Shown: positions 1-7,308 of the stretch, piece by piece | Layout of the letters: each line of letters opens with the position of its first letter | Position numbering within the stretch: position 1 is the stretch's first letter | Program-made: the position numbers and the translations under genes | NCBI GenBank assembly: GCA_016292635.1 | Contig: JAEDIC010000007.1 | Location: forward strand, 22,321-86,320 | Reading direction: 5' to 3' | From: Clostridia bacterium | Lineage (GTDB): Bacteria; Bacillota; Clostridia; Christensenellales; CAG-138 | DNA: 64,000 nucleotides | The notes under the pieces: generated by a model | What the model saw: only the letters and a program-made list of their open reading frames with translations | Told to the model about the DNA's origin: nothing | Databases searched by the model: none

Positions 1-1490
1 AGGTAGTCTATAACCTGTTCAAGGGGTTCTACCAGGGCCGCAGCCTCCAGGCTTCTGTCGCACATGGCGGTGAGGGTAAGGCCCAGTATTTCCTCAAGGG
101 CGGAGTAGATAACATTCAGCTCCTGCTGCGCCTGGGCGGAGAAGGAGATGTTCTTGGAGCTGAGCTCCTCGGCGGATTCCACAAGGTTTACCGCATGGTC
201 GCTTATGCGCTCAAAGTCTCCGATAAGGTGCAGCAGGGTGGAAGCTTCACGGCTGTCGGCCGCGCTCATATCCTCAGCGCTGAGCTTAACCAGGTAATCG
301 CCCAGCTTGTCTTCGTACTCATCCACCTTGGATTCAGCCTGATATACCTTTTGTGCCGCTTTGGAGTCGTATTTGCGCAGCAGCTGCAATGCATCTGTAA
401 GGGCGGCGCAGCTTATGCGGGCCATTTTGCAGGTAAGGTCGGTGCAGCGCATTATGGCGATGGAGGGGGAGGAGAGCAGGCGCTCGTCCAGCATCTGAAG
501 CTCATCGGCTTGTCCGTCGTCACGAACGGTGGCAGAAGCCAGACGTTCAAGCTGCTTGCCGAAGGGGAACAGCATTGCGGTGCAGAGCAGGTTAAATGAG
601 GTATGCACTATGGCTATGCCGGCCTGATTGGCGCTTTCGTTTACAAAGGCAAAATTGAATACGCCGTCGGCAATGTAGAACAGAATAAGCAGCACCACGG
701 TGCCGATAACGTTGAAATAAAGATGCACCATGGCGGCCCGGCGGGCGTTCTTGGAGGTGCCCACTGAGGAGATCAGAGCGGTAACGCAGGTGCCGATGTT
801 CTGACCCATTATGATGGGAATGGCGCTGCCAAAGGTTACGCTGCCGGTGGCGGAAAGGGCCTGAAGTATACCAACGGATGCGGAGGAGCTTTGAATTATC
901 GCGGTAAGCAGAGCGCCTGCAACCACGCCAAAGATGGGATTGGACAGCAATAAGAGTATGTTGCCGAATTCCGGTATGTAAGCGAGGGGCTTAACGGCGG
1001 AAGACATGGTTTCCATGCCGAACATCAGCACCGCGAAGCCCAGAAGCGCTTCGCCGGTGTCCTTCTTTCGTATGTCCCTGAGGAACATGAACATTATGAT
1101 GCCGATAAGGGCCAGTATGGGAGTGAAAGCGGTGGGCTTAAGCAGCTGAACGAATATGCTGTCGCCGGTTATGCCTGTAAGGCTCAGAAGCCATGATGTA
1201 ACGGTGGTACCGATGTTTGCGCCCATTATTACGTTTATAGCCTGGCGCAGCGTCATAATGCCGGAGTTTACGAAGCCGACCACCATAACCGTGGTGGCAG
1301 AGGAGGATTGTATTACGGCGGTTACAGCCAGTCCCAGAAACAGACCCTTTATGGGACTGCTGGTAAGGGAGGCCAGTATCTTTTTCAGTTTATTGCCGGC
1401 TCGCTTTTCCAGAGCATTGCCCATTATGTTCATGCCGAACAAAAACAGCGCTAATCCTCCCACGAGGGATAACAGGTTAAAAATAGTCAT
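1..1490 (-). CDS. Na/Pi cotransporter family protein (NptA/PhoU-like), 3' end outside window
   Basis: Membrane symporter of the PNaS family, expected to couple sodium entry to phosphate movement across the cell membrane. Translating the minus strand from ATG at 1490 gives MTIFNLLSLVGGLALFLFG and stays open to the window edge (about 496 codons). The two inverted halves typical of the family are visible as QSSSATT (about residue 62) and QSSSAS (about residue 200), each among hydrophobic helices. The last 150 or so residues are polar and helical, like the PhoU-like tail fused to these transporters. An AGGTTTT-type ribosome site lies just upstream of the ATG. It is divergent from mntP. Family assignment is firm; transport direction and ion are inferred from the family. 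The C-terminus is missing only because the window starts there. Confidence 0.88.
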   Translation of the reverse strand, partial: MTIFNLLSLVGGLALFLFGMNIMGNALEKRAGNKLKKILASLTSSPIKGLFLGLAVTAVIQSSSATTVMVVGFVNSGIMTLRQAINVIMGANIGTTVTSWLLSLTGITGDSIFVQLLKPTAFTPILALIGIIMFMFLRDIRKKDTGEALLGFAVLMFGMETMSSAVKPLAYIPEFGNILLLLSNPIFGVVAGALLTAIIQSSSASVGILQALSATGSVTFGSAIPIIMGQNIGTCVTALISSVGTSKNARRAAMVHLYFNVIGTVVLLILFYIADGVFNFAFVNESANQAGIAIVHTSFNLLCTAMLFPFGKQLERLASATVRDDGQADELQMLDERLLSSPSIAIMRCTDLTCKMARISCAALTDALQLLRKYDSKAAQKVYQAESKVDEYEDKLGDYLVKLSAEDMSAADSREASTLLHLIGDFERISDHAVNLVESAEELSSKNISFSAQAQQELNVIYSALEEILGLTLTAMCDRSLEAAALVEPLEQVIDY

Positions 1491-1601
1491 ATAAAAACCT
1501 CCAAAAAGTGCAATAACCATTGGATTGGCGAGGGTGTTTTATAAAAAACCAAACCTCCCCCTATAACGCTTTATAGCATAAAATGTCCATGACCTCAATA
1601 T

Positions 1602-1630
1602 TTGACTTTAATTATGTACGGGAATATAAT
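1602..1630 (+). promoter_or_regulatory. sigma-A type promoter of mntP
   Basis: TTGACT (1602-1607), 17-bp spacer, TATAAT (1625-1630). It lies about 137 bp before the mntP start, leaving room for the structured leader described next. Called from the near-consensus match and spacing. Confidence 0.7.
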
Positions 1631-1649
1631 ATGAAAAACAGCAATATTT

Positions 1650-1748
1650 ATACGGCTGAAACGGTCAGCATGGAACATTTGGGGCGGCGAACCGACGGGC
1701 TGCCGGATGTTTCATAAGGCGGATGGGTGCGTTGGCTCCCGGTTTTTT
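1650..1748 (+). promoter_or_regulatory. structured leader with terminator hairpin before mntP; candidate riboswitch
   Basis: Three helices can be drawn: GCTGA/TCAGC around 1652-1667; a long one formed by GGAACAT (from about 1673) with ATGTTTC (to about 1713), enclosing GGCGGC/GCTGCC; and GGGTGC (1725-1730), loop GTTG, GCTCCC (1735-1740), followed by GG and six T (1743-1748). The last looks like an intrinsic terminator placed immediately before the mntP ribosome site, the usual design of a transcription-attenuating riboswitch. Mn exporters are often controlled by the yybP-ykoY riboswitch, but its GGGGAGUAG core is not seen, so the ligand and class are left open. Confidence 0.5.
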
Positions 1749-1767
1749 GTGTGAGGATAAGTATACG

Positions 1768-2334
1768 ATGAGTGTCGGCGAACTGTTTATTCTGGCGGTG
1801 GGCCTTTCCATGGATGCATTCGCAGTGGCCGTGTGCAAGGGCCTTGCCATGGAGAGGATCAGCTTAAAAAACGCGGGAATAGTCGGGCTGTGGTTTGGCG
1901 GATTTCAGTCCCTTATGCCCCTTATAGGCTACTTCCTGGGCTACAGCTTCAGCGGCGCCATACAGTCCGTGGATCATTGGATAGCCTTTGCCCTGCTGGG
2001 ACTAATAGGGCTTAATATGATAAAGGAATCAAGAAGCGATGAGTGCGATACGGCAAGCGCATCCCTTTCATTTAAAGTAATGCTGACCATGGCCGTTGCC
2101 ACAAGTATCGACGCGCTGGCAGTGGGCATAACATTCGCTTTCCTTACGGTGGATATTGTATCCGCCGTATGCCTTATCGGCATAACCACCTTTGTTCTTT
2201 CCATGATCGGGGTAAAGGTGGGCAGCGTGTTCGGCGCAAGATACAAATCAAAGGCAGAGCTGGCCGGGGGCGTTATACTGGTATTCCTCGGAATGAAGAT
2301 ACTCATTGAGCATCTGGACATTATAAGCTTCTAA
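1768..2334 (+). CDS. mntP: manganese efflux pump MntP
   Basis: Exports Mn2+ from the cytoplasm. The 188-residue product has six hydrophobic segments in two halves, with the conserved membrane aspartates in SMDAFAV (near residue 16) and SIDALAV (second half), which is the MntP/DUF204 pattern and usual length. The start is ATG 1768, preceded by GTGAGG. An upstream in-frame ATG at 1723 would add 15 residues but lies inside the leader hairpin and is unlikely. It is transcribed alone from the promoter at 1602 through a leader with terminator features, suggesting metal-responsive attenuation. Nothing in the protein is unusual. Confidence 0.93.
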   Translation: MSVGELFILAVGLSMDAFAVAVCKGLAMERISLKNAGIVGLWFGGFQSLMPLIGYFLGYSFSGAIQSVDHWIAFALLGLIGLNMIKESRSDECDTASASLSFKVMLTMAVATSIDALAVGITFAFLTVDIVSAVCLIGITTFVLSMIGVKVGSVFGARYKSKAELAGGVILVFLGMKILIEHLDIISF

Positions 2335-2378
2335 TATGGCCCATCTGTTAACTTTGCACGAATAGGCGGCATGCTTTG

Positions 2379-2407
2379 TTGACACGGATTTTATTAAACA
2401 CTATAAT
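2379..2407 (+). promoter_or_regulatory. consensus promoter for the selenoprotein redox cluster
   Basis: TTGACA (2379-2384), exactly 17 bp, TATAAT (2402-2407). It is a perfect consensus pair about 40 bp before the TTG start at 2446 and should drive the three overlapping redox genes. Confidence 0.8.
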
Positions 2408-2445
2408 CAACTGAGAAAATTTAAACCATTATTTGGAGGCGATAC

Positions 2446-3303
2446 TTGAACACCAGCGGGGAAAAAACGCGCATATTCTGCAGGAAGATGCTTGCAGCCA
2501 TGATGGCGGCGGCCTCTTTGTGTACCTTTGGCTGCGCGGACAAGCCCGAGGATGATACTTTTGTAATGATAGACGTGGGATATTTGGACAGCGAGCAGGA
2601 GTATATCGAAAAATACGGCTCAGAGGGTACATATGTGGCAATAAGCGGCTTTGCCACCCCAGAGCCAGTGGTAACTCCCATGCCCACCCCCGAACCTACT
2701 CCCGAACCCACCAAAAAGCCCAGGGTCACCCCAAAGCCCGAAAGCGAGGAAAAGGAGGAGAAGGCAGAAGAAAAGGCCGGTCCCACCCCAACTCCAAAGC
2801 CGGCAGGAAAAAAGACCCCTTATGCCGGCAGCTATGATAAGGTATCCATAAGCTATGAGTCATCTTCTGAAGGCATAAGCTTTGAAACCACTACGCTGGA
2901 CGGAGATGCTGTAAGCGAAAGCCTGTTTGGACGGAACAGGATAACCATGGTGAATATATGGACCCAGACCTGAGTGAGCTGCTTGCAAGAGATGGGTACT
3001 CTCTCAGAATTGGCATATGAATACAAGGGGACGGGCTTCAGCATAGTGGGCCTTTCGGCGGATGTGCCTTCCGGCTCTGGAACAGCTCAGGCGGCGAAGG
3101 CGATGTTTAAGGAATCCGGAGGTACATTTACCAACCTTACATATACCGACAGCGTGTTAAAGACGATGCTTGTCGGGGTGAATGTGGTTCCCACAACCAA
3201 GTTTTATGACTCAAACGGCCGCTTGCTCACCGTTATTCACGGAGCAAAGAGCAAGCAGGACTGGATAAATATAATTGAGACGGTGATGAATGAGAAAGCG
3301 TAG
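2446..3303 (+). CDS. redoxin/TlpA-like lipoprotein, probable selenoprotein (UxxC, TGA at 2971)
   Basis: Predicted membrane-anchored thiol (selenol)-disulfide oxidoreductase facing the outside. Start is TTG 2446 with GGAGG 8 bases upstream. The N-terminus has a signal peptide with a lipobox-like TFGC, then a Pro/Thr/Glu/Lys-rich spacer (about residues 65-125), then a thioredoxin-fold domain. The frame is interrupted by TGA at 2971-2973, exactly where TlpA/redoxin proteins carry the first Cys of CxxC: the local reading is NIWTQT-U-VSC, giving U176-V-S-C179. Coding resumes in the same frame with typical redoxin sequence (SELAYEYKGTGFSIVGLS, later VNVVPTTKFYD with the cis-Pro region) to TAG at 3301. 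A SECIS-like hairpin follows the TGA. The alternative is a nonsense mutation, but position, frame and hairpin all favour selenocysteine. An ordinary gene caller would split it at 2973/2974. It overlaps the next small gene. Confidence 0.82.
2971..3010 (+). promoter_or_regulatory. bacterial SECIS-like hairpin
   Basis: After the TGA (2971-2973), AGAGA (2988-2992) pairs with TCTCT (3000-3004) around the loop TGGGTAC (2993-2999). The loop begins 19 nt after the TGA and has G at its second position. Bacterial SECIS elements need a short hairpin about 16-37 nt after UGA with a G in the first two loop positions, so this fits. A longer competing pairing (TGAG with CTCA at 3003-3006) is possible. Confidence 0.6.
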
Positions 3304-3430
3304 CATTTACACATTGGTACTGCTGGCGGTTGGCGTTGTGTTTATCGTTATAGGTGCGGTAAAGGGCGAGGCCAACGCCGTGCTGCAAAAAGCGATTATG
3401 ATATGCATGGAGTGTATAGGCCTTGGATAA
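3290..3430 (+). CDS. small CD1871A-type CXXC membrane peptide
   Basis: A 46-residue product, ATG 3290 to TAA 3428-3430. It has one hydrophobic helix after MRKRSIYT and a C-terminal tail KAIMICMECIGLG with a CxxC pair (CMEC). This matches the small CD1871A-type CXXC proteins of Clostridia, which sit next to a redoxin and a 4Fe-4S membrane protein. It overlaps the redoxin stop (3301-3303) by 14 bases and the next start (3423) by 8, so the three are translationally coupled. It may relay electrons or disulfides between the polyferredoxin and the redoxin; that role is inferred from context only. Confidence 0.75.
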   Translation: MRKRSIYTLVLLAVGVVFIVIGAVKGEANAVLQKAIMICMECIGLG

Positions 3431-4325
3431 GAAGAAAAAGAAAAAATATCCCTTTATCAAGGCACGGACCTATATCCAGGCCTGTTGGGCGCTGCTTACA
3501 AACAGCTATGCCTCCGGCTTCATAAACGGCACCATCTATCAGGGAAACGTAAAGAGCGTCTGCGTTCCCGGGCTGAATTGCTATTCCTGTCCCGGCGCAT
3601 GGGGCGCCTGTCCCATGGGCTCATTGCAGAACGCCCTTGCGGGCAGAGTTACCGGCTTCCCCTTTTATGTGGTGGGCACCCTTATTACCATAGGCGCGCT
3701 GCTGGGCCGCATAGTGTGCGGATGGCTGTGCCCCTTTGGTCTTATACAGGATCTGTTCTTCAAGATCCCCCCAAAGAAAAAGGTGCGCCGCCTGCCCGGA
3801 GAAAAGTATCTTCGCAAGCTCCGCTATGTGGTGCTGATTGTGATGGGCATAATTCTGCCCCTGTTTGCAAAGGGGAATTTCGGCGTTGGCAGCCCCTGGT
3901 TCTGCAAGTGGATATGCCCCTCCGGCACAATGATAGGCGGCCTGCCCCTTATAGCGCTGAACGAGGAGCTGAGGAGCGTGCTTGGCTGGCTGTTCAGCTG
4001 GAAGATGTTTGTGCTGGCGGTATTGCTGGCGGGCTCGGTATTCCTGTTTAGGCCCTTCTGCCGCTATCTCTGCCCTCTGGGTGCAATATACGGCCTGATG
4101 AATCCGGTATCCCTGGTAAAAATAAGGGTAAGCAAGAGCCGCTGCACCTCCTGCGGCGCCTGTCAGAGGGCCTGCGGGCTGGATGTCCCGGTATACAGGG
4201 AGCCTAACTCCGCCGACTGCATACGCTGCGGCAAGTGCATTACGGTCTGTCCCCACTCCGCCCTTAAGATGGACGCAAGCCTGAAGGGGAAAAGGAGACG
4301 CAGACCCGCTGCGGAAGAGGCATAA
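3423..4325 (+). CDS. 4Fe-4S polyferredoxin membrane protein (NapH/CcoG-like)
   Basis: Membrane electron-transfer protein of 300 residues. After a Lys-rich start it has four or five hydrophobic segments carrying repeated Cys motifs (CYSCPGAWGACP, CGWLCPFG, CKWICPSG, CRYLCPLGA). It ends in a two-cluster ferredoxin domain (CTSCGACQRAC then CIRCGKCITVCP). This is the NapH/YccM/NosR-C layout that carries electrons from the cytoplasm into or across the membrane. Start is TTG 3423, overlapping the previous gene; GGAG at about 3408 is a usable ribosome site and no early ATG exists. Context suggests it feeds the lipoprotein selenoredoxin outside the cell; that link is inference. Confidence 0.85.
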   Translation: MDKKKKKKYPFIKARTYIQACWALLTNSYASGFINGTIYQGNVKSVCVPGLNCYSCPGAWGACPMGSLQNALAGRVTGFPFYVVGTLITIGALLGRIVCGWLCPFGLIQDLFFKIPPKKKVRRLPGEKYLRKLRYVVLIVMGIILPLFAKGNFGVGSPWFCKWICPSGTMIGGLPLIALNEELRSVLGWLFSWKMFVLAVLLAGSVFLFRPFCRYLCPLGAIYGLMNPVSLVKIRVSKSRCTSCGACQRACGLDVPVYREPNSADCIRCGKCITVCPHSALKMDASLKGKRRRRPAAEEA

Positions 4326-4338
4326 ATACGGACAAAGC

Positions 4339-4596
4339 AAAACGGAGAAGGATGACCTTCTCCGTTTCTGACTGTCAAAAACCCTTGGGGGTTCGGGGGC
4401 CGCAGCCCCCGGAGGCTTCAATCGGATTTGGCGACATGTGCGGCAAATCCGCAAAAGCCTTGCGCAGCAAGGGTTTCTTTTCATGGATCCCTGGCCGTGC
4501 CGCAGGCACAAGGGAGCCATGTAAACCTCGAAAAAGTGGCATAATGCCACTTTTTCGACAACCTAAAACGGAGAAGGATGACCTTCTCCGTTTTTA
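4339..4596. repeat. composite multi-hairpin repeat, copy A, flanked by duplicated terminator
   Basis: Lies between convergent genes. A 29-bp direct repeat (4339-4367 and 4565-4593) is itself a bidirectional terminator: arms ACGGAGAAGG/CCTTCTCCGT, loop ATGA, T-run after the second copy. Between the copies, in order: TGTCAAAAA; AACCC/GGGTT hairpin (4379-4393); GGGGGC-CGCA-GCCCCC (4395-4410); GGATTTG/CAAATCC hairpin enclosing GACATGTGCG (4424-4450); CCTTGC-GCA-GCAAGG (4458-4472); a long hairpin closed by CATGG/CCATG (4482-4521); GTAAA; CGAAAAAGTGGC/GCCACTTTTTCG (4529-4557); then ACA. The outer ends TGTCAAAAA and TTTTTCGACA are imperfect inverted repeats. The same architecture recurs at 25196-25440 with different stems. 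Confidence 0.8.
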
Positions 4597-4608
4597 TGTG
4601 CGTTTATT

Positions 4609-5487
4609 TTACAGTTTGAAATTTACCCATTTGCAGTATTGCTCAAGGCCCTCCTTGCTTTGGTTCCAGTCGGTGCATACGTTGCCGTCCGGAAACACCA
4701 CCATTTCGTGGAGTATGGTGAGGGGGCCGATTTTGCATATGCTGTATGGCAGTATTTTATGGTAGTACACCGTCATGCCAGAATCCGCCAGGAAGGATAC
4801 ATCATCGAAGGATGTGCCCATGTTGTAGTAGTGGTAGCGGTAATTTTCGCAGAGGGTCTTAAGGAAAGGGCTGTCCTGTACATGGAGATTTTCGGCGGTA
4901 ACCTTGTTAAAATCCTCCCGGAAGTGCAGCTCCAGATTTTTCTTTCCTGCGTACTGCGCTTCCCAGCGCTTTACCACGGAATCTACCCATTCTGCGGTGG
5001 CTTCCCGGTTTTGTATAACGCAGTTTATGCGGACGGGAACCTTAAGGCTGCCCAGTATCCTGTCACTTGCGGGGGCCGCAAGGAAAGAGGAATCCTTTTC
5101 GTAGGAATTGCAGTGGCGCGATACGTTTATGCCCTTTACGCAGGGGTATTCCACATCAAACATATGGGCGATATCGCTTGCCGTTTCGGAAGGGAAGAGA
5201 GTGTTTACATAAACAATTTTATCCTTCAGCACATCCAGCATTTTGGATAGGGCTTCAAGATCGGCGCAGGGTTCGCCGCCGGTTATCATTATATCTTCAA
5301 TGTCGGAATCCGCTATTCGGCGGAGAACATCCAGGGTTTTGTGGAGGGATGTTTCCATTGTGTCATACATGAGGCGGGATTCACAGAAGGGACATTTGCG
5401 CCCGCAGTTGTACGGAACGTATACATGGGCGGTTTTTTTAGGGCGAACGATATTTTTAATGTTGTCTATGTTGTCAAGACAATACAT
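4609..5487 (-). CDS. radical SAM protein, function unknown
   Basis: 292 residues with the radical SAM signature C28-GRK-C32-PF-C35 and the SAM-binding TGGEPCAD motif after the second strand. The C-terminal part (KIGPLTILHEMVVFPDGNVCTDW) resembles the SPASM-like region of peptide-modifying radical SAM enzymes but lacks a clear Cys-rich cluster. GGAGGA lies about 10 bases before ATG 5487. It is a single gene, convergent with the polyferredoxin across repeat A. It is not an obvious NrdG activase: the sequence around the CxxxCxxC and the length differ. No substrate gene is adjacent, so the reaction is not assigned. Confidence 0.8.
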   Translation of the reverse strand: MYCLDNIDNIKNIVRPKKTAHVYVPYNCGRKCPFCESRLMYDTMETSLHKTLDVLRRIADSDIEDIMITGGEPCADLEALSKMLDVLKDKIVYVNTLFPSETASDIAHMFDVEYPCVKGINVSRHCNSYEKDSSFLAAPASDRILGSLKVPVRINCVIQNREATAEWVDSVVKRWEAQYAGKKNLELHFREDFNKVTAENLHVQDSPFLKTLCENYRYHYYNMGTSFDDVSFLADSGMTVYYHKILPYSICKIGPLTILHEMVVFPDGNVCTDWNQSKEGLEQYCKWVNFKL

Positions 5488-5792
5488 CTATGGAAAGTCC
5501 TCCGTGCTGATGAAAGTTATTAAAAATCTGCGTACCAATGGGGGAATAGGCAGAGAGAAAGTACAACGCAGCCAGTACATCGCGTTGTCATTTAATAATA
5601 TAACATTATTTTTGACTATTTCAAGCAATGTTTATCCTTTAACAAGGATAGACTCAACAAGGACCGTGAAATTTTCCATAAAACTGATTCATGCGGTATT
5701 GCCCGGTCAGATTCCCATGTGGTATATTATTAAAAATACCTTAATTTATCCTTTGCCCGTTACTCCACTTTACTAATCGGCAGGGGAGAAAC

Positions 5793-5915
5793 AAAGGAGG
5801 AATATCCGTCCGGCTGGCGGTGCGGCAGCGTGGAGACCTGTCGTAATGGGACGAAATGCCTTTGTCCCGAGGTCGCTCCTTGCGGAGGCAGAGCGATCGC
5901 AGCCAAATAAACACC
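5793..5915 (+). promoter_or_regulatory. structured leader between a strong SD and the ATPase start
   Basis: AAAGGAGG occurs at 5792-5799, but the ATPase ATG is at 5916. The intervening 115 bases can fold into GGGAC/GTCCC (extended by GAAA/CTTT, around 5848-5870) and GGTCGCT/AGCGATC (around 5872-5899) with an inner CCT/AGG. The only purine-rich site near the ATG is GCGGAGG at 5882-5888, inside the second stem. An RNA control element or a small insertion that displaced the ribosome site would both explain this. Confidence 0.4.
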
Positions 5916-7109
5916 ATGGCAAAAGTAAGCCTGAGAAACATCAAGAAGGTCTACCCCAACGCCGAAACTAAGAAGAAAAAGAAAAAGGGTGAACAGGAGG
6001 TAGAAAAGAAGGCCAATCTGCAGATCACCGATGAGGGTGTGGTAGCCGTTCAGGAATTCAGTCTGGATATCGCCGACAAGGAGTTTATCGTTCTGGTAGG
6101 TCCCTCCGGCTGCGGTAAGTCCACCACCCTGCGCATGATCGCAGGCCTTGAGGACATCAGTGGCGGCGAGCTGTACATCGGCGAAAAGCTTATGAACGAC
6201 GTAGCTCCCAAGGACAGGGATATCGCAATGGTATTCCAGAACTACGCTCTGTATCCCCACATGACCGTATATGAAAACATGGCCTTCTCCCTTAAGCTCA
6301 AGAAAACTCCCAAGGACGAGATCGACCGCAAGGTAAAGGAAGCCGCCGAGATCCTGGATATCACCCAGTATCTTGACCGCAAGCCCAAGGCGCTTTCCGG
6401 CGGCCAGCGCCAGCGCGTCGCCATCGGTCGTGCCATCGTCCGTGATCCCGCCGTATTCCTCATGGATGAGCCTCTGTCCAACCTGGACGCCAAGCTCAGG
6501 AATCAGATGCGTGCGGAAATCATAAAGCTGCGTCAGCGCATAAACACCACTTTCGTATACGTTACCCATGACCAGACCGAGGCCATGACTCTGGGCGACC
6601 GCATCGTCATTATGCGCGATGGTTTCATCCAGCAGATAGGCACCCCTCAGGAAGTGTTCAATCATCCCGCCAATCTGTTCGTAGCAGGCTTCATAGGAAC
6701 TCCCCAGATGAACTTCTTTGACGCCCGTCTGGAGAAGGAAGGGGACGTCTACTATGTTGCTCTGCAGGACACCAGGGTTCAGATTCCCGAAGACAAGCAG
6801 CGGGCCCTCAAGGACAAGGGCGTTGAGCCCTGCGATATCACTCTGGGCATCCGCCCCGAGCATATCACGTTGAGCGAAAAGGCAGACCAAGCCAATATCT
6901 CCGCCACCGTTGACGTGTCCGAGATGATGGGCAGCTCCGTACATCTCCATGTAACCGCCAACGGCAAGGATGTTGTTGTAATAATCCCCACCATCGAACT
7001 TACCGGCGAACTGCAGAACGGCTTTGCCTACGGCGCTCACGTAAACTTTACCTTCGGCGGCAATGTTATCCATATGTTCGACAAGGCCACCGACAAGAAC
7101 CTTATATAG
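5916..7109 (+). CDS. sugar ABC transporter ATPase (UgpC/MsmK family)
   Basis: Energises carbohydrate import; one such ATPase often serves several CUT1 transporters, so it may power the maltodextrin permeases at 9.8-11.6 kb. 397 residues: Walker A GPSGCGKST, Q-loop, signature LSGGQRQRVAIGRA, Walker B VFLMDEPLSNLD, His switch, then a C-terminal OB-fold regulatory domain. A Lys-rich insertion (residues about 17-40, with KKKKKKGEQEVEKK) separates the first two strands and lengthens the protein over the usual 360-370. The start at ATG 5916 (MAKVSLRNIKKVYP) matches the family; an upstream in-frame ATG at 5856 would add non-homologous residues. Codon use is that of a highly expressed gene. A terminator follows at once. 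Confidence 0.92.
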   Translation: MAKVSLRNIKKVYPNAETKKKKKKGEQEVEKKANLQITDEGVVAVQEFSLDIADKEFIVLVGPSGCGKSTTLRMIAGLEDISGGELYIGEKLMNDVAPKDRDIAMVFQNYALYPHMTVYENMAFSLKLKKTPKDEIDRKVKEAAEILDITQYLDRKPKALSGGQRQRVAIGRAIVRDPAVFLMDEPLSNLDAKLRNQMRAEIIKLRQRINTTFVYVTHDQTEAMTLGDRIVIMRDGFIQQIGTPQEVFNHPANLFVAGFIGTPQMNFFDARLEKEGDVYYVALQDTRVQIPEDKQRALKDKGVEPCDITLGIRPEHITLSEKADQANISATVDVSEMMGSSVHLHVTANGKDVVVIIPTIELTGELQNGFAYGAHVNFTFGGNVIHMFDKATDKNLI

Positions 7110-7134
7110 TTATATAACCACAGCTTAATGCTAA

Positions 7135-7166
7135 AGCCCGGTTCACCTGCGTGAATCGGGTTTTTT
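7135..7166 (+). terminator. intrinsic terminator after the ATPase
   Basis: AGCCCGGTTCAC pairs with GTGAATCGGGT around CTGC, followed by six T. It separates the ATPase from the lacI-type gene. Confidence 0.85.
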
Positions 7167-7203
7167 ATATGGTGATATTTGTTTGTTTTATAACGATACT
7201 ATG

Positions 7204-7263
7204 TTGACTTTTTTTCCTTACATTGATATCATATTGATACAAGGTTTCCGGTAACGTTACCGG
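7204..7263 (+). promoter_or_regulatory. promoter with LacI-type operator
   Basis: TTGACT (7204-7209), 17 bp, TATCAT (7227-7232) is followed by the perfect 16-bp palindrome CCGGTAACGTTACCGG (7248-7263) over the likely +1 region. The GTAACGTTAC core is the usual LacI/GalR-family operator type. It is best read as autoregulation of the regulator gene and the downstream transport genes by the 7309 product. Confidence 0.75.
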
Positions 7264-7308
7264 TAAGGTTTCCACATACATTCCGACATATAGAATAGGA
7301 TAAAGGCT

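Noticed and set aside
1650..1748. yybP-ykoY manganese riboswitch before mntP
   Set aside because: The conserved GGGGAGUAG core and its partner loop could not be found; only a generic attenuator architecture is supported.
2974..3303. Second half of the redoxin as a separate gene starting at the codon after the TGA, or the TGA as a plain nonsense mutation
   Set aside because: No ribosome site or start is suited to it, the domain would lack its first strands, and the TGA occupies the exact active-site Cys position with a SECIS-like hairpin after it.
4352..4765. 137-codon plus-strand frame across the convergent junction
   Set aside because: It is translated hairpin repeat (copy A) running antisense into the radical SAM gene; no ribosome site and no protein-like conservation with copy B.
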